This document shows, in pieces, positions 1-10,192 of a stretch of DNA of 64,000 nucleotides. The notes beneath the pieces were generated by a model. That model had not been told where the DNA came from. It did not search any database and was given only the letters and a program-made list of their open reading frames with translations. The first letter of the stretch is position 1. Each line of letters opens with the position of its first letter. The stretch comes from Beverwykella pulmonaria. Its lineage: Eukaryota > Ascomycota > Dothideomycetes > Pleosporales > Melanommataceae. The position numbers and the translations under genes were made by a program. The stretch covers positions 2,048,503 to 2,112,502 of the forward strand of contig BCHH01000009.1 in assembly GCA_001599595.1 (NCBI GenBank), given 5' to 3'.

Positions 1-152
1 TCCAAATCCCCAATCTCAGCCAACGTTGGGTTCTGCCCGCACGCCCTCAGCAGATCGCCCAGAGCGCCGCGGTCAACGCGCCCGTTGCCTCGCTTGTCAA
101 AAAGCTGGAAGGCTTCGCGGTAGTTGGTAGAGGCCTGTTTGTTGTTATCCAT
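1..152 (-). CDS. cdc4: Cdc4/Mlc1-type myosin essential light chain, 5' end only
   Basis: Reading the minus strand from the ATG at 152 gives about 50 codons that run off the window edge. The segment EAFQLFDKRGNGRVDRGALG is a degenerate first EF-hand, followed by DLLRACGQNPTLAEI, which is nearly identical to the same place in fission yeast Cdc4. Family knowledge: this EF-hand protein binds the IQ motifs of type II/V myosins and is needed for the contractile ring and septation. The remaining EF-hand lobes lie outside the window. No intron is visible in the part present. The short length limits proof, but the LLRACGQNPT motif is distinctive for this family. Confidence 0.85.
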   Translation of the reverse strand, partial: MDNNKQASTNYREAFQLFDKRGNGRVDRGALGDLLRACGQNPTLAEIGDL

Positions 153-1647
153 TGCTGTTCTTTCAATCTGCAAGTGCGAGTGTTGTTGTTTGTGGTGGTG
201 GTACTGCGCGCAGAAAGAGACGGAAAAAGGTTATCAAGGGAGTGGATGGGGAATGGTGTTGTCGCACAACACGATGCAAGGGCGGTGTTGGTATGGATAG
301 AAGGGAAAGGGAAGTTGCTGCTGTTGTTGCTGTTGTCGCCGGCCGTTCTTGCACGTTGAGGCGGCAGAAACGGATCCGGGGGCAGCAGCGACCCGTCTGC
401 GCCGTTCATGTGACACTTGCGTGATGGGAAGGAGGGGCCGACTTACCATTGTGAAGATGTTCTATAGGGACGGCGGGGAAAAGATGCTGGAGAATAATGT
501 CGAGAGCGTAGAAATGCGTGTTGATCGTCAAGCAAAGACAGAAGGGGGGTTTTTGGATGTTTGACGAACGAGCGGTGACAGGGGTGCAGAATTGTCGCCA
601 AGGCTGAGGGCTGTTGCTGGAGGAACAGGTCAACACACCAGCGGATTACCCTCTTAGTGCAAGGAACTTCACTTTCAAGTTTGCCACACAGATAGTAACA
701 GGACGGGAAGTCTTTGGAGCATGTAGTAACGCCATCCCTATCGCATCGACCGTTCATGTCTCCATCAGAGCGGAGCTGAGGACTTCACCGCTCCCGCTTG
801 TACGCTACCGGTGGGTGCATAAGGAGAATATACGTATCTTCGCCTCATGTTCTTCCTTTCCATCTCATATAGTCACTTTCGAGGGGTCTCCTTCTCCGCA
901 TATATCCAAAACGAAATTCAAGCTATGTTTGGTACATCTCGTATCCTATATGGATGTTGTTCTGACATGCGTTGTCAGCCCAGGGTCAGTACTAATCAAT
1001 CCTCGACTTCAGAGTCGCTCTTCGACAGGGCATGTCCCGTCAGAGGCAGGAACTCACACCAATTAACCACCACCTGATCATTTTTATCTGCTTCTCTCCA
1101 TCAACGTCACCAAGGCATGACTTAGCTCGAAGCTTGCGCAAAGCTTAGTCTCCATTCCTCTCTAGTCTCCTTAGCAGCTGCCAGCTGAGCCCCCGTCGCA
1201 TGCTACCCCCAACTAGAAATTTTACCGTCCATAGCCTTGAGGCTTTGCTATATCTCTCGTCAGGTTCTTCCTTACAAACGGTTACGGCCAGCCTTTGAAG
1301 CGAGCCAATACGAGGTTGTGGCGCTCTCTTGGCCTGCGTGTTTGAAGATGAGCTGAAAAGTAGCAAACTTGCAATTGGTCCTTGGAGCTGCGGAACACTA
1401 CGCAAGCCTAAGAATACGTTCAGCTGGCTGACTGTTTGCGGGAGGGGCAGTGAAGTGACGGAGTAATATGAAGAGGCTTGCAGTGCATATTTTGGATCAG
1501 CCCTAGGAGAGGAGCTCTTCCTCTCCGCTTTTTTTGCGCCTCTCCCTTTCTTATAGCTCTTGTAGTGGCGTTGTTCTTCGCAGTATCAATTGATGTTCAC
1601 TCTTCTCTTTGCATAATCCCAATCCTCGCTATATCGATTCGATCACT
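153..1647. other. Intergenic region between divergent genes
   Basis: About 1.5 kb separates the minus-strand light chain from the plus-strand fasciclin gene. It has open frames on both strands, but they look like chance reading: low-complexity, non-ATG starts and no recognisable domain. A pyrimidine-rich stretch at roughly 1500-1640 precedes the fasciclin start, as is common in fungal core promoters. No RNA gene or repeat was seen. Confidence 0.5.
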
Positions 1648-2928
1648 ATGTATTTTCCTTGCCTCCTCCTCCTCCTCTCCACCGCGCTCCCCACAATCGC
1701 GAAAACCCTCCTCGAAGCTATATCCACCATCCCCGATCTCTCAAATTTCACAGCCTTCTACACCTCCAACGAGCTTTTCGCGTCTGCATTCTTCAACAAC
1801 CAAACCCTGTACCCAGTCACCGTCCTTGTCCCCAGCAACAATGCCTTCGCGAACTACCAGGAGCAAACCGGAACACCACTCACAGACCTTCCCCCCGAGA
1901 CACTCCTCACACTGATTCAGTACCACACGCTTATCTCCAGCCTGAGCAAGGAGAACTTGACAAAAGGGAATAGTGGCTCCAGTTCCGGAATGACGACTCC
2001 AACCCTGCTCGTCGATGAACAATACAACAATCGCACCGTTGGCTCCTCTCTAGCCTCCAAATTTGGCGGCCCGGAGCGCAGCAAAGGTCAAGTCGTCTTC
2101 ATATCGAGTGCGAACACTGGAACGGGCACTAAGCTCCGCCTCAGTCGACAAGCTGGCGGGACGTCCACGAACACAGTTCGCTCTGGATTGTCTTCTGTTG
2201 TGAATGTGACTGCACTGGACGACAGCGAAGGTACCTGGGACGGCGGTCGATTTCACATTATAGATGGCCTGCTCACGCCCCCTGAAACATGCAAAGCCAC
2301 CATCCGTGCCGCGTCGCTCACGTCTCTCGACCGTGCGCTGAACCGTTCGGGTTTATGGAATGCGCTGGATTCGAGTCCCAACGTCACTTGTCTTGGTCCA
2401 TCTAATGATGCGTTCAAGAATGCCGCGAGCCCTGACCAGAACTTTACCGAAGGAGAGTTGGTCAAGGCGCTGCTGTTTCATACGCTTCCCCAGGTAGCGT
2501 ACAGTGATTTTCTAGAGAATGGGATGGAGTTTGTGAGTTTGCAGAATTTGACGGTGAGGGTCAAGGTCGAGGGGGAGGGGAAGGACAGGAAAATTTGGTT
2601 TAATAATGCGAGGGTTGTGGATGCCAATGTGCTGTAAGTTGATCTACTCATGGAGAATGGGGGAAGGGGGATGCTAATCATGGGCAGAACACATAATGGA
2701 CTCATGCACGTCCTCGATGCGGTAATGATGCCGCTAGACGACTCGAATGCCACAACATCTAGTACGGCGACACTGAAGCCCACATCGACACCGACGGCTT
2801 CGACGAAGGCCGCAGTTTCTTCGTCCGCGGCGGCAGCGGTGGCGATTGGCATGGATACGTCGAGTTGGGGTCTGTCCGGTCTATTGGGAGTGATTGTGAT
2901 GGTATTGGCGGGCGGGCTGGGGTTGTAA
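1648..2928 (+). CDS. Fasciclin (FAS1) domain cell-surface protein, probably GPI-anchored
   Basis: Two exons, 1648-2633 and 2688-2928, joined over a 54 nt GTAAGT...CAG intron, give about 408 residues. The ATG at 1648 is chosen because it opens directly into a signal peptide (MYFPCLLLLLSTALPTIA). Two FAS1-like modules follow, near residues 20-185 and 190-345. The first has VTVLVPSNNAF and the second has TCLGPSNDAF, and the splice restores the conserved VLTHNGLMHVLD ending. A Thr/Ser-rich linker and a hydrophobic C-terminus (GLLGVIVMVLAGGLGL) fit a GPI-attachment signal. Family knowledge: such proteins mediate cell adhesion or cell-wall association. The exact omega site was not determined. Confidence 0.85.
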
Positions 2929-3096
2929 ATAATTGCTTCTAAGTTTGTTGAATCCGGCGATGCAGAAAAGAAGGAAAGAAGGCACCTTGACGTGATGCTC
3001 GCCCTCGGAATTGCTCCAATATTTGCTATGACTACTTGATTGTTACCACGGATTCTACCATGCAGCCCTGTCAAGCTCTCCAAGCAGATATACCTT

Positions 3097-5501
3097 CTAA
3101 TTATGCATCTGCCCACCAATCAGAACCTCTCGAGGCGTGATCGCAGATTCCGCATACATTATCTTCTCCGCAAACACGACATGAAGTTTGTCAGACTTGG
3201 CTTCCTTGTCCTTCACAATGCACTGGACTTGCCAGACTCCGTTGCCTGGAGAGGTTTCCGCTGGATCTTGGAGCATAACGATTTTCTGCGATACTGAATC
3301 AGGAAACAGTAAAACAAGCACAGCGTCACGAGACATACCTTTCCTTCAAAATCAACATCGATTTCTTTGGCACTAGGAGCATTGACAGTGAGGATGAAAG
3401 GCTCATTGTAAGCAGGTGGCGGATTCGGCCAGGATACGGTATTCTGATCCACCAGGACCTGCTTCAGGCCTCGAGGAATATTAGGTTTGATGGCGTCAAC
3501 AATGACGTCAGCTTCAGGCTGACTCAAAGACCCACTAACTTGGACTGCGACGTTTCCATACGCAAACATGACTAGGCCGGTCTGAGTTGTGTCAGGCTTT
3601 CGGGTGAGGTGGACGGAGCCAAACTTGGTTGAGTCTCCATCATGCTGAGGCCAGAGTCTTTGATCGGTGCCGTCGCCGTTTTTGAGACAGTCCAAGAGCT
3701 GGTTAACGGCGCCCTCGAGATCATGCTCAATATCAACCTGAACAGTCATGTAAGGAGGGGTTCCCGTGGTCCAGATATCCATCATAACCCTTGTGCCGCC
3801 CGCACCGACCTCGAGAGGCTGTATAAGCTGATCGAGTTGGGCTTCCGAGATGCCGGTAAGTTGGCCAACTTTTTCCTTCATGATGCTAAGCATCTGCGTG
3901 ATGTCCTCTTGGACTGGTTCAGCTGCGCTGGTCCCCTTTGCGGCGTCGAATTGTCCGTAGACGCTTTTGAGGTAATACTTGCTCCAATTGTCTTCAGTAA
4001 AGGCTGTTGCCTTATCCTCCTTGATAGTGGGCTTTGGGCCGTAACTCATGGGCGTCGACGCAAATCCGAAACATTTGAGTAAGGTGTCATAGGAGGCCTT
4101 GTCGGTTTCCATGCCCCTCATTTTTGATAGCTGCGTTTTAATACATTGAGCCTTTCTGATCCTTATCAGGATATTCGATGTTTGCGTTCTGGTCAATCGT
4201 GTTCGTAATGTAATCGCTCAATGATCGCACGCGACCTGGACCGGCACAGGCATCCACGCATCGGAGGTTGTCTATGCCATCGAGAGCCTCCAGGACTGTA
4301 GTGGTGCTGGAATTCTGCTCACTCCTAATGTATACCCACTCGTGATTGCGGAAACCCGAGCGATAGATTATCTCCCCATTCTTGTCCTGCTTTGCCGTAA
4401 GTCCCATGTTGCGCTCCTCTTCAAAGCGCTCTTGGAAGAAAGGACTATCAGTCCTGCCCCATCCCACGAGGTGTGTTTCTCGAATGAAACCAAAGGGTTG
4501 CTTCCAGAGAATGCCGATCTTTTGAACGTATGCCTCGTGCGTGTGGTCTCCTTGACCCTGGGTGTCGTCGAGAGTCTTACCCTCGGCGGTCTTATATTTT
4601 GCTGGTATGCCGAGCGAGAGAGCGAGGTAGACAAGACCCGCCTGATCGTAGCAGTTGATGACCATCTACATTTAATTAGTGAAGCATTGGCGACAAGATG
4701 GGTGAGTGCTCACGTGGTTATTCTTACGGTCTTTGTTGAAAGCCCAAGCGTCAATGTTGTAACGATCCTTTGAGGAGAAACGAGACGTGCCATTCATTAT
4801 GTTGTATCGATAGTTGTGGATGGCACCCTTGGCTGCATCGCCCAAATCGGGATCATTTCGTGAATTGAAGCAGGTCTCAACTACATGATTGATCCATTGG
4901 TCCCTCGTCGTGATGTTCTTCGCGGCGACAGGAAGGACCACGGCTCGTAAAAGCTCGAGGCTTATAGCTACATTGCTATAGACACTTGGCAGCTCATCGG
5001 CTATAGCGTACAGCTCGAGCGGGGTGGTGGTAAGATCGAAGGTCTTGCCGGCCGGAGACGTAATTTGCCAATCAACCTTGCCCTGCAGACCGTACGGGAC
5101 TTTGCTCAGCTCATCCTCGGCGAACTTCCAACCAGGAAAGTTGAGACCCAGATCGGCTCCATCGGTCGACACGGTATAATCGTTCCGAGTGAATAAAGTA
5201 CTGCCAGGGAGCTTGTATGAAAGGGCTATCTTCCAATTTCCCGTCTCTGGATCGGGAGGGTCAGCAAGTAGGTTGGCGAAGTCGATGTCGAACCACAGGG
5301 TTGGCCAGCCTCCACGTCCGCAAACTGGTACAGCTACTAATGGCTGATTGGCACTCCAAATTGTAAGACGCTCCGGGCTCCAGTTTGGGTTGTTTCTATC
5401 GTACGGATGCGCTGGGGATAATAAAAGTGTATCTCCCGGAGCTGGGGTTGAGACATGTCGGGTCACACTTTCGGATGGATATCTGGAAAGTATGTTTGAT
5501 C
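3097..5501 (-). CDS. Hypothetical protein, possible transglutaminase-like fold, with an internal frame break
   Basis: Exons read on the minus strand are 5501-4714, 4665 to about 4140, about 4139-3339, and 3285-3097. Two introns are clear: 4666-4713 (48 nt, GTGAGC...TAG) and 3286-3338 (53 nt, GTATGT...CAG). A third, acceptor-like site at 5502-5504 implies an upstream first exon whose ATG I could not place. Near residue 280, CYDQAGLVYLALSLGIPAKY followed by HTHEAYV resembles the Cys and His regions of transglutaminase-like domains; this is a motif-level inference. Around 4140 the frame must slip by one base with no plausible intron, so either the assembly has an indel or the gene is frameshifted. 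Function unknown. Confidence 0.6.
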
Positions 5502-6364
5502 CTGTAACGAGAAGTCAAGCTTGAGGTTTTATATGCAACACCAGAACTCACAATAGGGCAGCACCCAGTGAGCTGAGAGCTCTAAGTGACGCCTTTTTTG
5601 GCAATGGCTTCCACCAAGGAGATGATAGCAAGAGAAGAAAAAGGCAAGGAAAGACGATGCTGTGACTGTTTTTTAGCTGAATATCGCTCGAGAAGACTAT
5701 CTCTGACAAAGGCAACAGACAACGAGAGGAAGAGGTATGGAAAGACGAGGCGGTGACAGTGTGACAGCTGAAGGTTGCCAGTAGAGTGACCGAGACTCAT
5801 GACCTCGCTCCGGTCCGCTCCACGGGGCGTTCTAGGCGAAGACTAGCCAAACATATGGATATTGATTAGAGTGGGAAAAGACGTCTTTCAAATGCCATGT
5901 GCTTATACTGTAACCATGATCCTAAAGCTGCACTTGGGCATGCCTCGTTCGCTTTGGCTATTGCTGGCTTTGCTGAATCCTCAGCCCATAAGCGCAGCCC
6001 ATTCTTTCCGCCAGGATCTAATGCTTGAGTTTCTACTAGGAGGTTGCTCAGTGGGAGGAATGCGGATGCAGCTGGAGTTGTTGGATCGACAAGTTGATCC
6101 GTGCACGGATCAGCTCACGTGCTTGCGTGAAGACCGGGATTCGCGACTTCCCCACATATCTCAAGGCATTCCAAGGTTCATGCAAAAAAGCACGATACCT
6201 TTGTTTCCCATCAAGCCACTTACTTTGTTGTCTGCACTGTCCATGAGGAAGTGAATGCCCACCTCTCTACTTGTTGTCCCTGTCTCTCGGATATTTGCGC
6301 CATTGATCTCCGCCACCTCACGCTTTCTCCTCCGAGCTCTCTTCCGCACCACTCGACCCCAGCC
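5502..6364. other. Divergent promoter region
   Basis: This stretch lies between the minus-strand transglutaminase-like gene and the helicase. It probably contains the missing first exon of the former. A 130-codon open frame at 5862-6254 has no domain, no splice support and directly abuts the helicase leader, so it is not called. Confidence 0.4.
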
Positions 6365-6388
6365 ATGATCGAACAATGCCCCGGTTGA
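6365..6388 (+). promoter_or_regulatory. Upstream ORF overlapping the helicase start codon
   Basis: An ATG at 6365 with G at -3 opens a seven-codon reading frame (MIEQCPG) that ends in TGA at 6386-6388. It spans the helicase ATG at 6376 in another frame. A scanning ribosome that uses it would terminate 8 bases past the main start, so it could lower translation of the helicase. The layout is seen directly; the regulatory effect is inference. Confidence 0.5.
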
Positions 6389-9300
6389 AAGCAGCATCCG
6401 TGTCAGACCAAATTGTGAGAAAGAGGAAACGGAAGGCCCGCGAAGATGAGCCTGCGCCGCCCGACACATCGACTCTCGAGTCACAATCAACCGAAGTCCT
6501 GGGTGGAGAAACGACCACTACAGCCGTACCTACAAAGACACTTGACGGCGGGAAGAAGCCTCGAAGAACAGCGAAGCCAAAAGATGAAAGGGGCAAGCCT
6601 TCTCTTTCCCGCCAGGGCTCGTCTACGATAATCGAATCCTCCATTCCTTGGCCAGAGCACTTCACGAAGCTCGCTCAGACCCATCGCGCGTTGAACCTCG
6701 TATATACGTTTTGTTGCACGCGAAAGCATTTGGCAACGACGCTTGACAACCTCAAGTCGGCGGTGGAGGGCCACATAAAGCGGGAGCTGTCGATTGAGCA
6801 CGTTGCTCAGATTACGGCCCTAATACCACGGGCGATTAACTTCACCTATGTGGACGAGGCTATGTTACAGATAAATCTCATGGGCGTCGAGGACAATACA
6901 ATCGGACGGAGAGCGAAAGAGTTCATAATCGCCGAACCGGAGCCTGCAGAGCAAGAACACAAGGAGGTGTTACTGTTTGAATTTATCGATGGCGACTTGA
7001 AGCGTCAGGTACAACATTCCAAGACGGGCGAGCCCACAAAATCAGTACAGCGACTTCGTAACGAGGATTTGAAGATGCCAGTGTTTAGCCAGAAGCAAAT
7101 GATGAAGCTGATCGAGAAGAGGAACACAAAGTTTACATCAGCTGTCAATGGGTTTCTCAACCAGTGCGCTGAGGAAGGTGTCGACTCTGTTGAGAAGCTC
7201 AAGGAGATATCCGTGGCCTTCATGCCAACGCCATCGGAGAGCGGACCTTCAACTCCTGGACCAGAGAGGTTGCTATTACCTGCGACGATACCAGCGGAGC
7301 GTAAATCTATCCCAGAGATCGTTGATGAGATCAAAACACTTGAATGGTATACTGGTCAGATCGTCCCAGATGGGCATCGTGTATTCGACCCTCAGCCTCC
7401 TATCTATGGCGAATTGAATTTCCAGCTGTCGCAGAGTATGGTCAACGCTTTGTATAACACAAGGAATATTACCCAACTATACGCCCACCAAGCCGAGGCC
7501 ATCAATAACCTACATGACGGGCACAATGTTATTGTGTCAACCTCAACTAGCTCGGGAAAGTCGCTGATCTACCAGATCCCTGTTCTGAACCTGCTCGAGC
7601 GAGACTTTAATACGCGAGCCATGTACATCTTTCCTACCAAAGCCCTAGCACAAGATCAAAGGCGCAGCCTCAAAGAGCTCCTACGTTTCATGGGCGGTCT
7701 CGAAGATATCATAGTCGAAACATTTGATGGCGACACACCCATGGCTGACCGCAACGAGATCCGGGACGAGGCTCGAATCATATTCACCAATCCTGACATG
7801 CTCCACATCACCATTCTCCCCCAAGAAGAAGCTTGGAGGACATTCCTTCAGAATCTGCGATTCGTGGTAGTGGACGAGCTGCACGTCTACAATGGCCTTT
7901 TTGGATCACACGTCGCCTTCATCATGAGGCGATTGCGAAGGATATGTGCTGCCATTGGCAACCATGACATCAAGTTCATCTCCTGCTCTGCTACTGTGGC
8001 AAATCCGGAAGCCCATATGAAAACCATATTTGGAGTGGACGAAGTCAAGCTCACCGACTTCGATGGTTCCCCGTCGGGAAGAAAAGAGTTCCTGTGTTGG
8101 AATACGCCATTCAAAGATCCGGGCGATCCCACTTCGGGTCGAGGAGACAGTATGGGAGAGTCTGCCAAGCTATTCTGTCAGCTCATTCTGCGAGGCGTCA
8201 GAGTCATCGCATTTTGTCGTATCAGAAAGCAGTGCGAGGCTCTTCTTGCAGCGGTAAAGAACGAACTCGCGAACCTCGAGCGACCAGAGGTTATAGCGCG
8301 AGTGATGTCCTACCGAGGCGGTTATACTCCTCAAGACAGACGCCGAATTGAACGCGAGATGTTCGACGGCAAGCTGATTGGTATTGTTGCGACTAGTGCG
8401 CTAGAACTAGGAGTAGACATCGGGTCACTAGATGCAGTCATCACTGTCGGCTTCCCCTACACCATCGCAAATCTCCGTCAGCAGAGCGGGCGAGCAGGTC
8501 GAAGGAACAAAGACTCTCTCTCTGTACTCGTCGGAGACTGCTTTCCCACAGACCAATTCTACATGTCGAACCCAGACGAGATCTTCACGAAACCGAATTG
8601 CGAACTGCAAGTAGACCTTGAGAATCTACTCGTGCTAGAAGGGCACATTCAGTGTGCAGCATACGAGATGCCAATCAAGCCAGAAGTAGATATGCTCTAC
8701 TTCGGCCCTCTTCTGGCCAAGATCGCACGAGAACGAATGCGTAAAGATCCACAGGGCTTCTACCACTGCAACGAGCGGTTCTTACCTCAACCGTCGCGGT
8801 TCGTTGCCATTCGAGATACAGAAGATACTCACTTTGCAATCATCGACATTACGCACGGCAAGAACACGGTCCTAGAAGAGCTGGAGGCTTCGCGCGCGTT
8901 CTTCACCATCTACGAAGGCGGCATATTCCTGCACCAGGGAAATACGTATCTCATCAAAGAGTTCAGCCAGGAACGCATGATTGCCAAGGTGGAGTACGTG
9001 AAGGTGGACTGGACGACCCAACAACGCGATTTTACAGATATCGACCCTGTCGTAACGGAAGCTATTCGTCGCATCCCTGGCTCACTGTCCAAAGCTTTCT
9101 ACGGTCCCATCAAAATCCAGCAAGTAGTCTTTGGTTTCTTCAAGGTGGACAAAAAGCGCCGAATCCTCGATGCCGTGCAGGTCGATAATCCGCCTATTAT
9201 TCTGTACTCAAAGGGCATGTGGCTAGACGTTCCAAAGTCTGCACTGGACATCTTGAAGAGCAGAAGGCTAAATATCGCGGCAGCTATCCACGCCGCCGAG

Positions 9301-9858
9301 CATTCAATCCTCTCCCTCATGCCCAACTTCGTTGTCAGCATGCCTGGCGATGTCCGTACAGAGTGCAAGGTCGCCCTGAAAGAATTTGCGAAGAAAGAAT
9401 CATCTCGCAAACGACCCGCAAGACTAACGTTCTACGACGCAAAAGGCGGCGCAAGCGGGAGCGGTATCAGCACCAAAGCATTCGAATTCATCGATACCCT
9501 TCTCGCACAAGCCTGCGCACGTCTCCAAGCCTGTCACTGTCTCGAAGGCTGTCTCGAATGTTGTTGCGACGAACGCTGCAAAGAGGCGAATCAAGTCATG
9601 AGCAAAGCTGGCGCGCTGGTCGTGGTAATGTGCTTACTTGGCCGAGCTAGCGACATCGATGTCGATGCACTGCCTTGGGGCGAGGAGGACACGGTTCCTG
9701 CTGGTATTGAGACGGTTGTTGAGGCTGAGGAGGTCAGGATGGTGAGGGGGAAGATGGTAGGGGGCGTTTGGATTAAGGAAGAGACGGAGGACGATGAGTT
9801 TGCAAGGTGTATTCAGATGTTTGGGGGTGAGAGGACGTTTATTGGTGTGCCTCGGTAG
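6376..9858 (+). CDS. hrq1: RecQ4-family 3'-5' DNA helicase Hrq1
   Basis: An intronless 1160-residue protein. Helicase motifs in order are Walker A TSSGKS with Lys395, Ia FPTKALAQDQ, the DELH box at 500-503, motif III SAT at 538-540, LELGVDIGSLD, and motif VI QQSGRAGRR at 702-710. A C-terminal domain near 1053-1073 has clustered cysteines (ACHCLEGCLECCCDERC), as in the DUF1998 region of Hrq1/MrfA. Family knowledge: Hrq1, the fungal RECQL4 homologue, acts in interstrand crosslink repair and telomere maintenance in the nucleus. The N-terminal 80 residues are basic and disordered. The ATG at 6376 has A at -3 and is preceded by an overlapping uORF. Confidence 0.93.
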   Translation: MPRLKAASVSDQIVRKRKRKAREDEPAPPDTSTLESQSTEVLGGETTTTAVPTKTLDGGKKPRRTAKPKDERGKPSLSRQGSSTIIESSIPWPEHFTKLAQTHRALNLVYTFCCTRKHLATTLDNLKSAVEGHIKRELSIEHVAQITALIPRAINFTYVDEAMLQINLMGVEDNTIGRRAKEFIIAEPEPAEQEHKEVLLFEFIDGDLKRQVQHSKTGEPTKSVQRLRNEDLKMPVFSQKQMMKLIEKRNTKFTSAVNGFLNQCAEEGVDSVEKLKEISVAFMPTPSESGPSTPGPERLLLPATIPAERKSIPEIVDEIKTLEWYTGQIVPDGHRVFDPQPPIYGELNFQLSQSMVNALYNTRNITQLYAHQAEAINNLHDGHNVIVSTSTSSGKSLIYQIPVLNLLERDFNTRAMYIFPTKALAQDQRRSLKELLRFMGGLEDIIVETFDGDTPMADRNEIRDEARIIFTNPDMLHITILPQEEAWRTFLQNLRFVVVDELHVYNGLFGSHVAFIMRRLRRICAAIGNHDIKFISCSATVANPEAHMKTIFGVDEVKLTDFDGSPSGRKEFLCWNTPFKDPGDPTSGRGDSMGESAKLFCQLILRGVRVIAFCRIRKQCEALLAAVKNELANLERPEVIARVMSYRGGYTPQDRRRIEREMFDGKLIGIVATSALELGVDIGSLDAVITVGFPYTIANLRQQSGRAGRRNKDSLSVLVGDCFPTDQFYMSNPDEIFTKPNCELQVDLENLLVLEGHIQCAAYEMPIKPEVDMLYFGPLLAKIARERMRKDPQGFYHCNERFLPQPSRFVAIRDTEDTHFAIIDITHGKNTVLEELEASRAFFTIYEGGIFLHQGNTYLIKEFSQERMIAKVEYVKVDWTTQQRDFTDIDPVVTEAIRRIPGSLSKAFYGPIKIQQVVFGFFKVDKKRRILDAVQVDNPPIILYSKGMWLDVPKSALDILKSRRLNIAAAIHAAEHSILSLMPNFVVSMPGDVRTECKVALKEFAKKESSRKRPARLTFYDAKGGASGSGISTKAFEFIDTLLAQACARLQACHCLEGCLECCCDERCKEANQVMSKAGALVVVMCLLGRASDIDVDALPWGEEDTVPAGIETVVEAEEVRMVRGKMVGGVWIKEETEDDEFARCIQMFGGERTFIGVPR

Positions 9859-10192
9859 TGTGCTTGCTACGTCCAATATATTTGTCGTTGTCAACGAATT
9901 CCATGTTCCAGGACCTGTCTGCGATTTGTAGCTCAGCATGCACCCTTGTGGCAACCTTTTCTCGAGAAGCTATCTTGATGTAAATCGGTCTAGCTAACGG
10001 TGGATCAAGTTGGGAATGCCTGTCGAATGCACATTGAAATTGCAAGGGGTTATGAGAAGCCGAGTGTGGAAAGATTCCACGCAAAACTTCGTGTGGACTC
10101 ATCCAACTTGGATGGACTGTCTTCTCGACAGACTCTAGAACACTGACTCGACGTATTTGGGAAACTTGATGAAGAGAAGGAACTGTAATCAT
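9839..10192 (-). pseudogene. Remnant of a fungal OTT_1508-like deaminase
   Basis: The open frame of about 117 codons contains VATRVHAELQI and then FVDNDKYIGRSK. Intact fungal members of the OTT_1508-like deaminase family carry an HAE motif followed by YIGCSK and a second zinc cysteine pair. Here the Cys is Arg and the Cys-x-x-Cys segment is replaced by an unrelated tail that ends inside the convergent helicase coding end. No credible N-terminal part follows upstream. The likeliest reading is a truncated, catalytically dead copy. Family assignment is from motif memory and needs a profile search. Confidence 0.5.

Noticed and set aside
614..1066. 150-codon plus-strand open frame near the left end
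   Set aside because: Starts at a non-ATG codon, has no domain or splice support, and its composition looks like translated noncoding DNA.
5862..6254. 130-codon open frame upstream of the helicase
   Set aside because: Lies in the divergent promoter, with no domain, signal peptide or conserved feature recognised.
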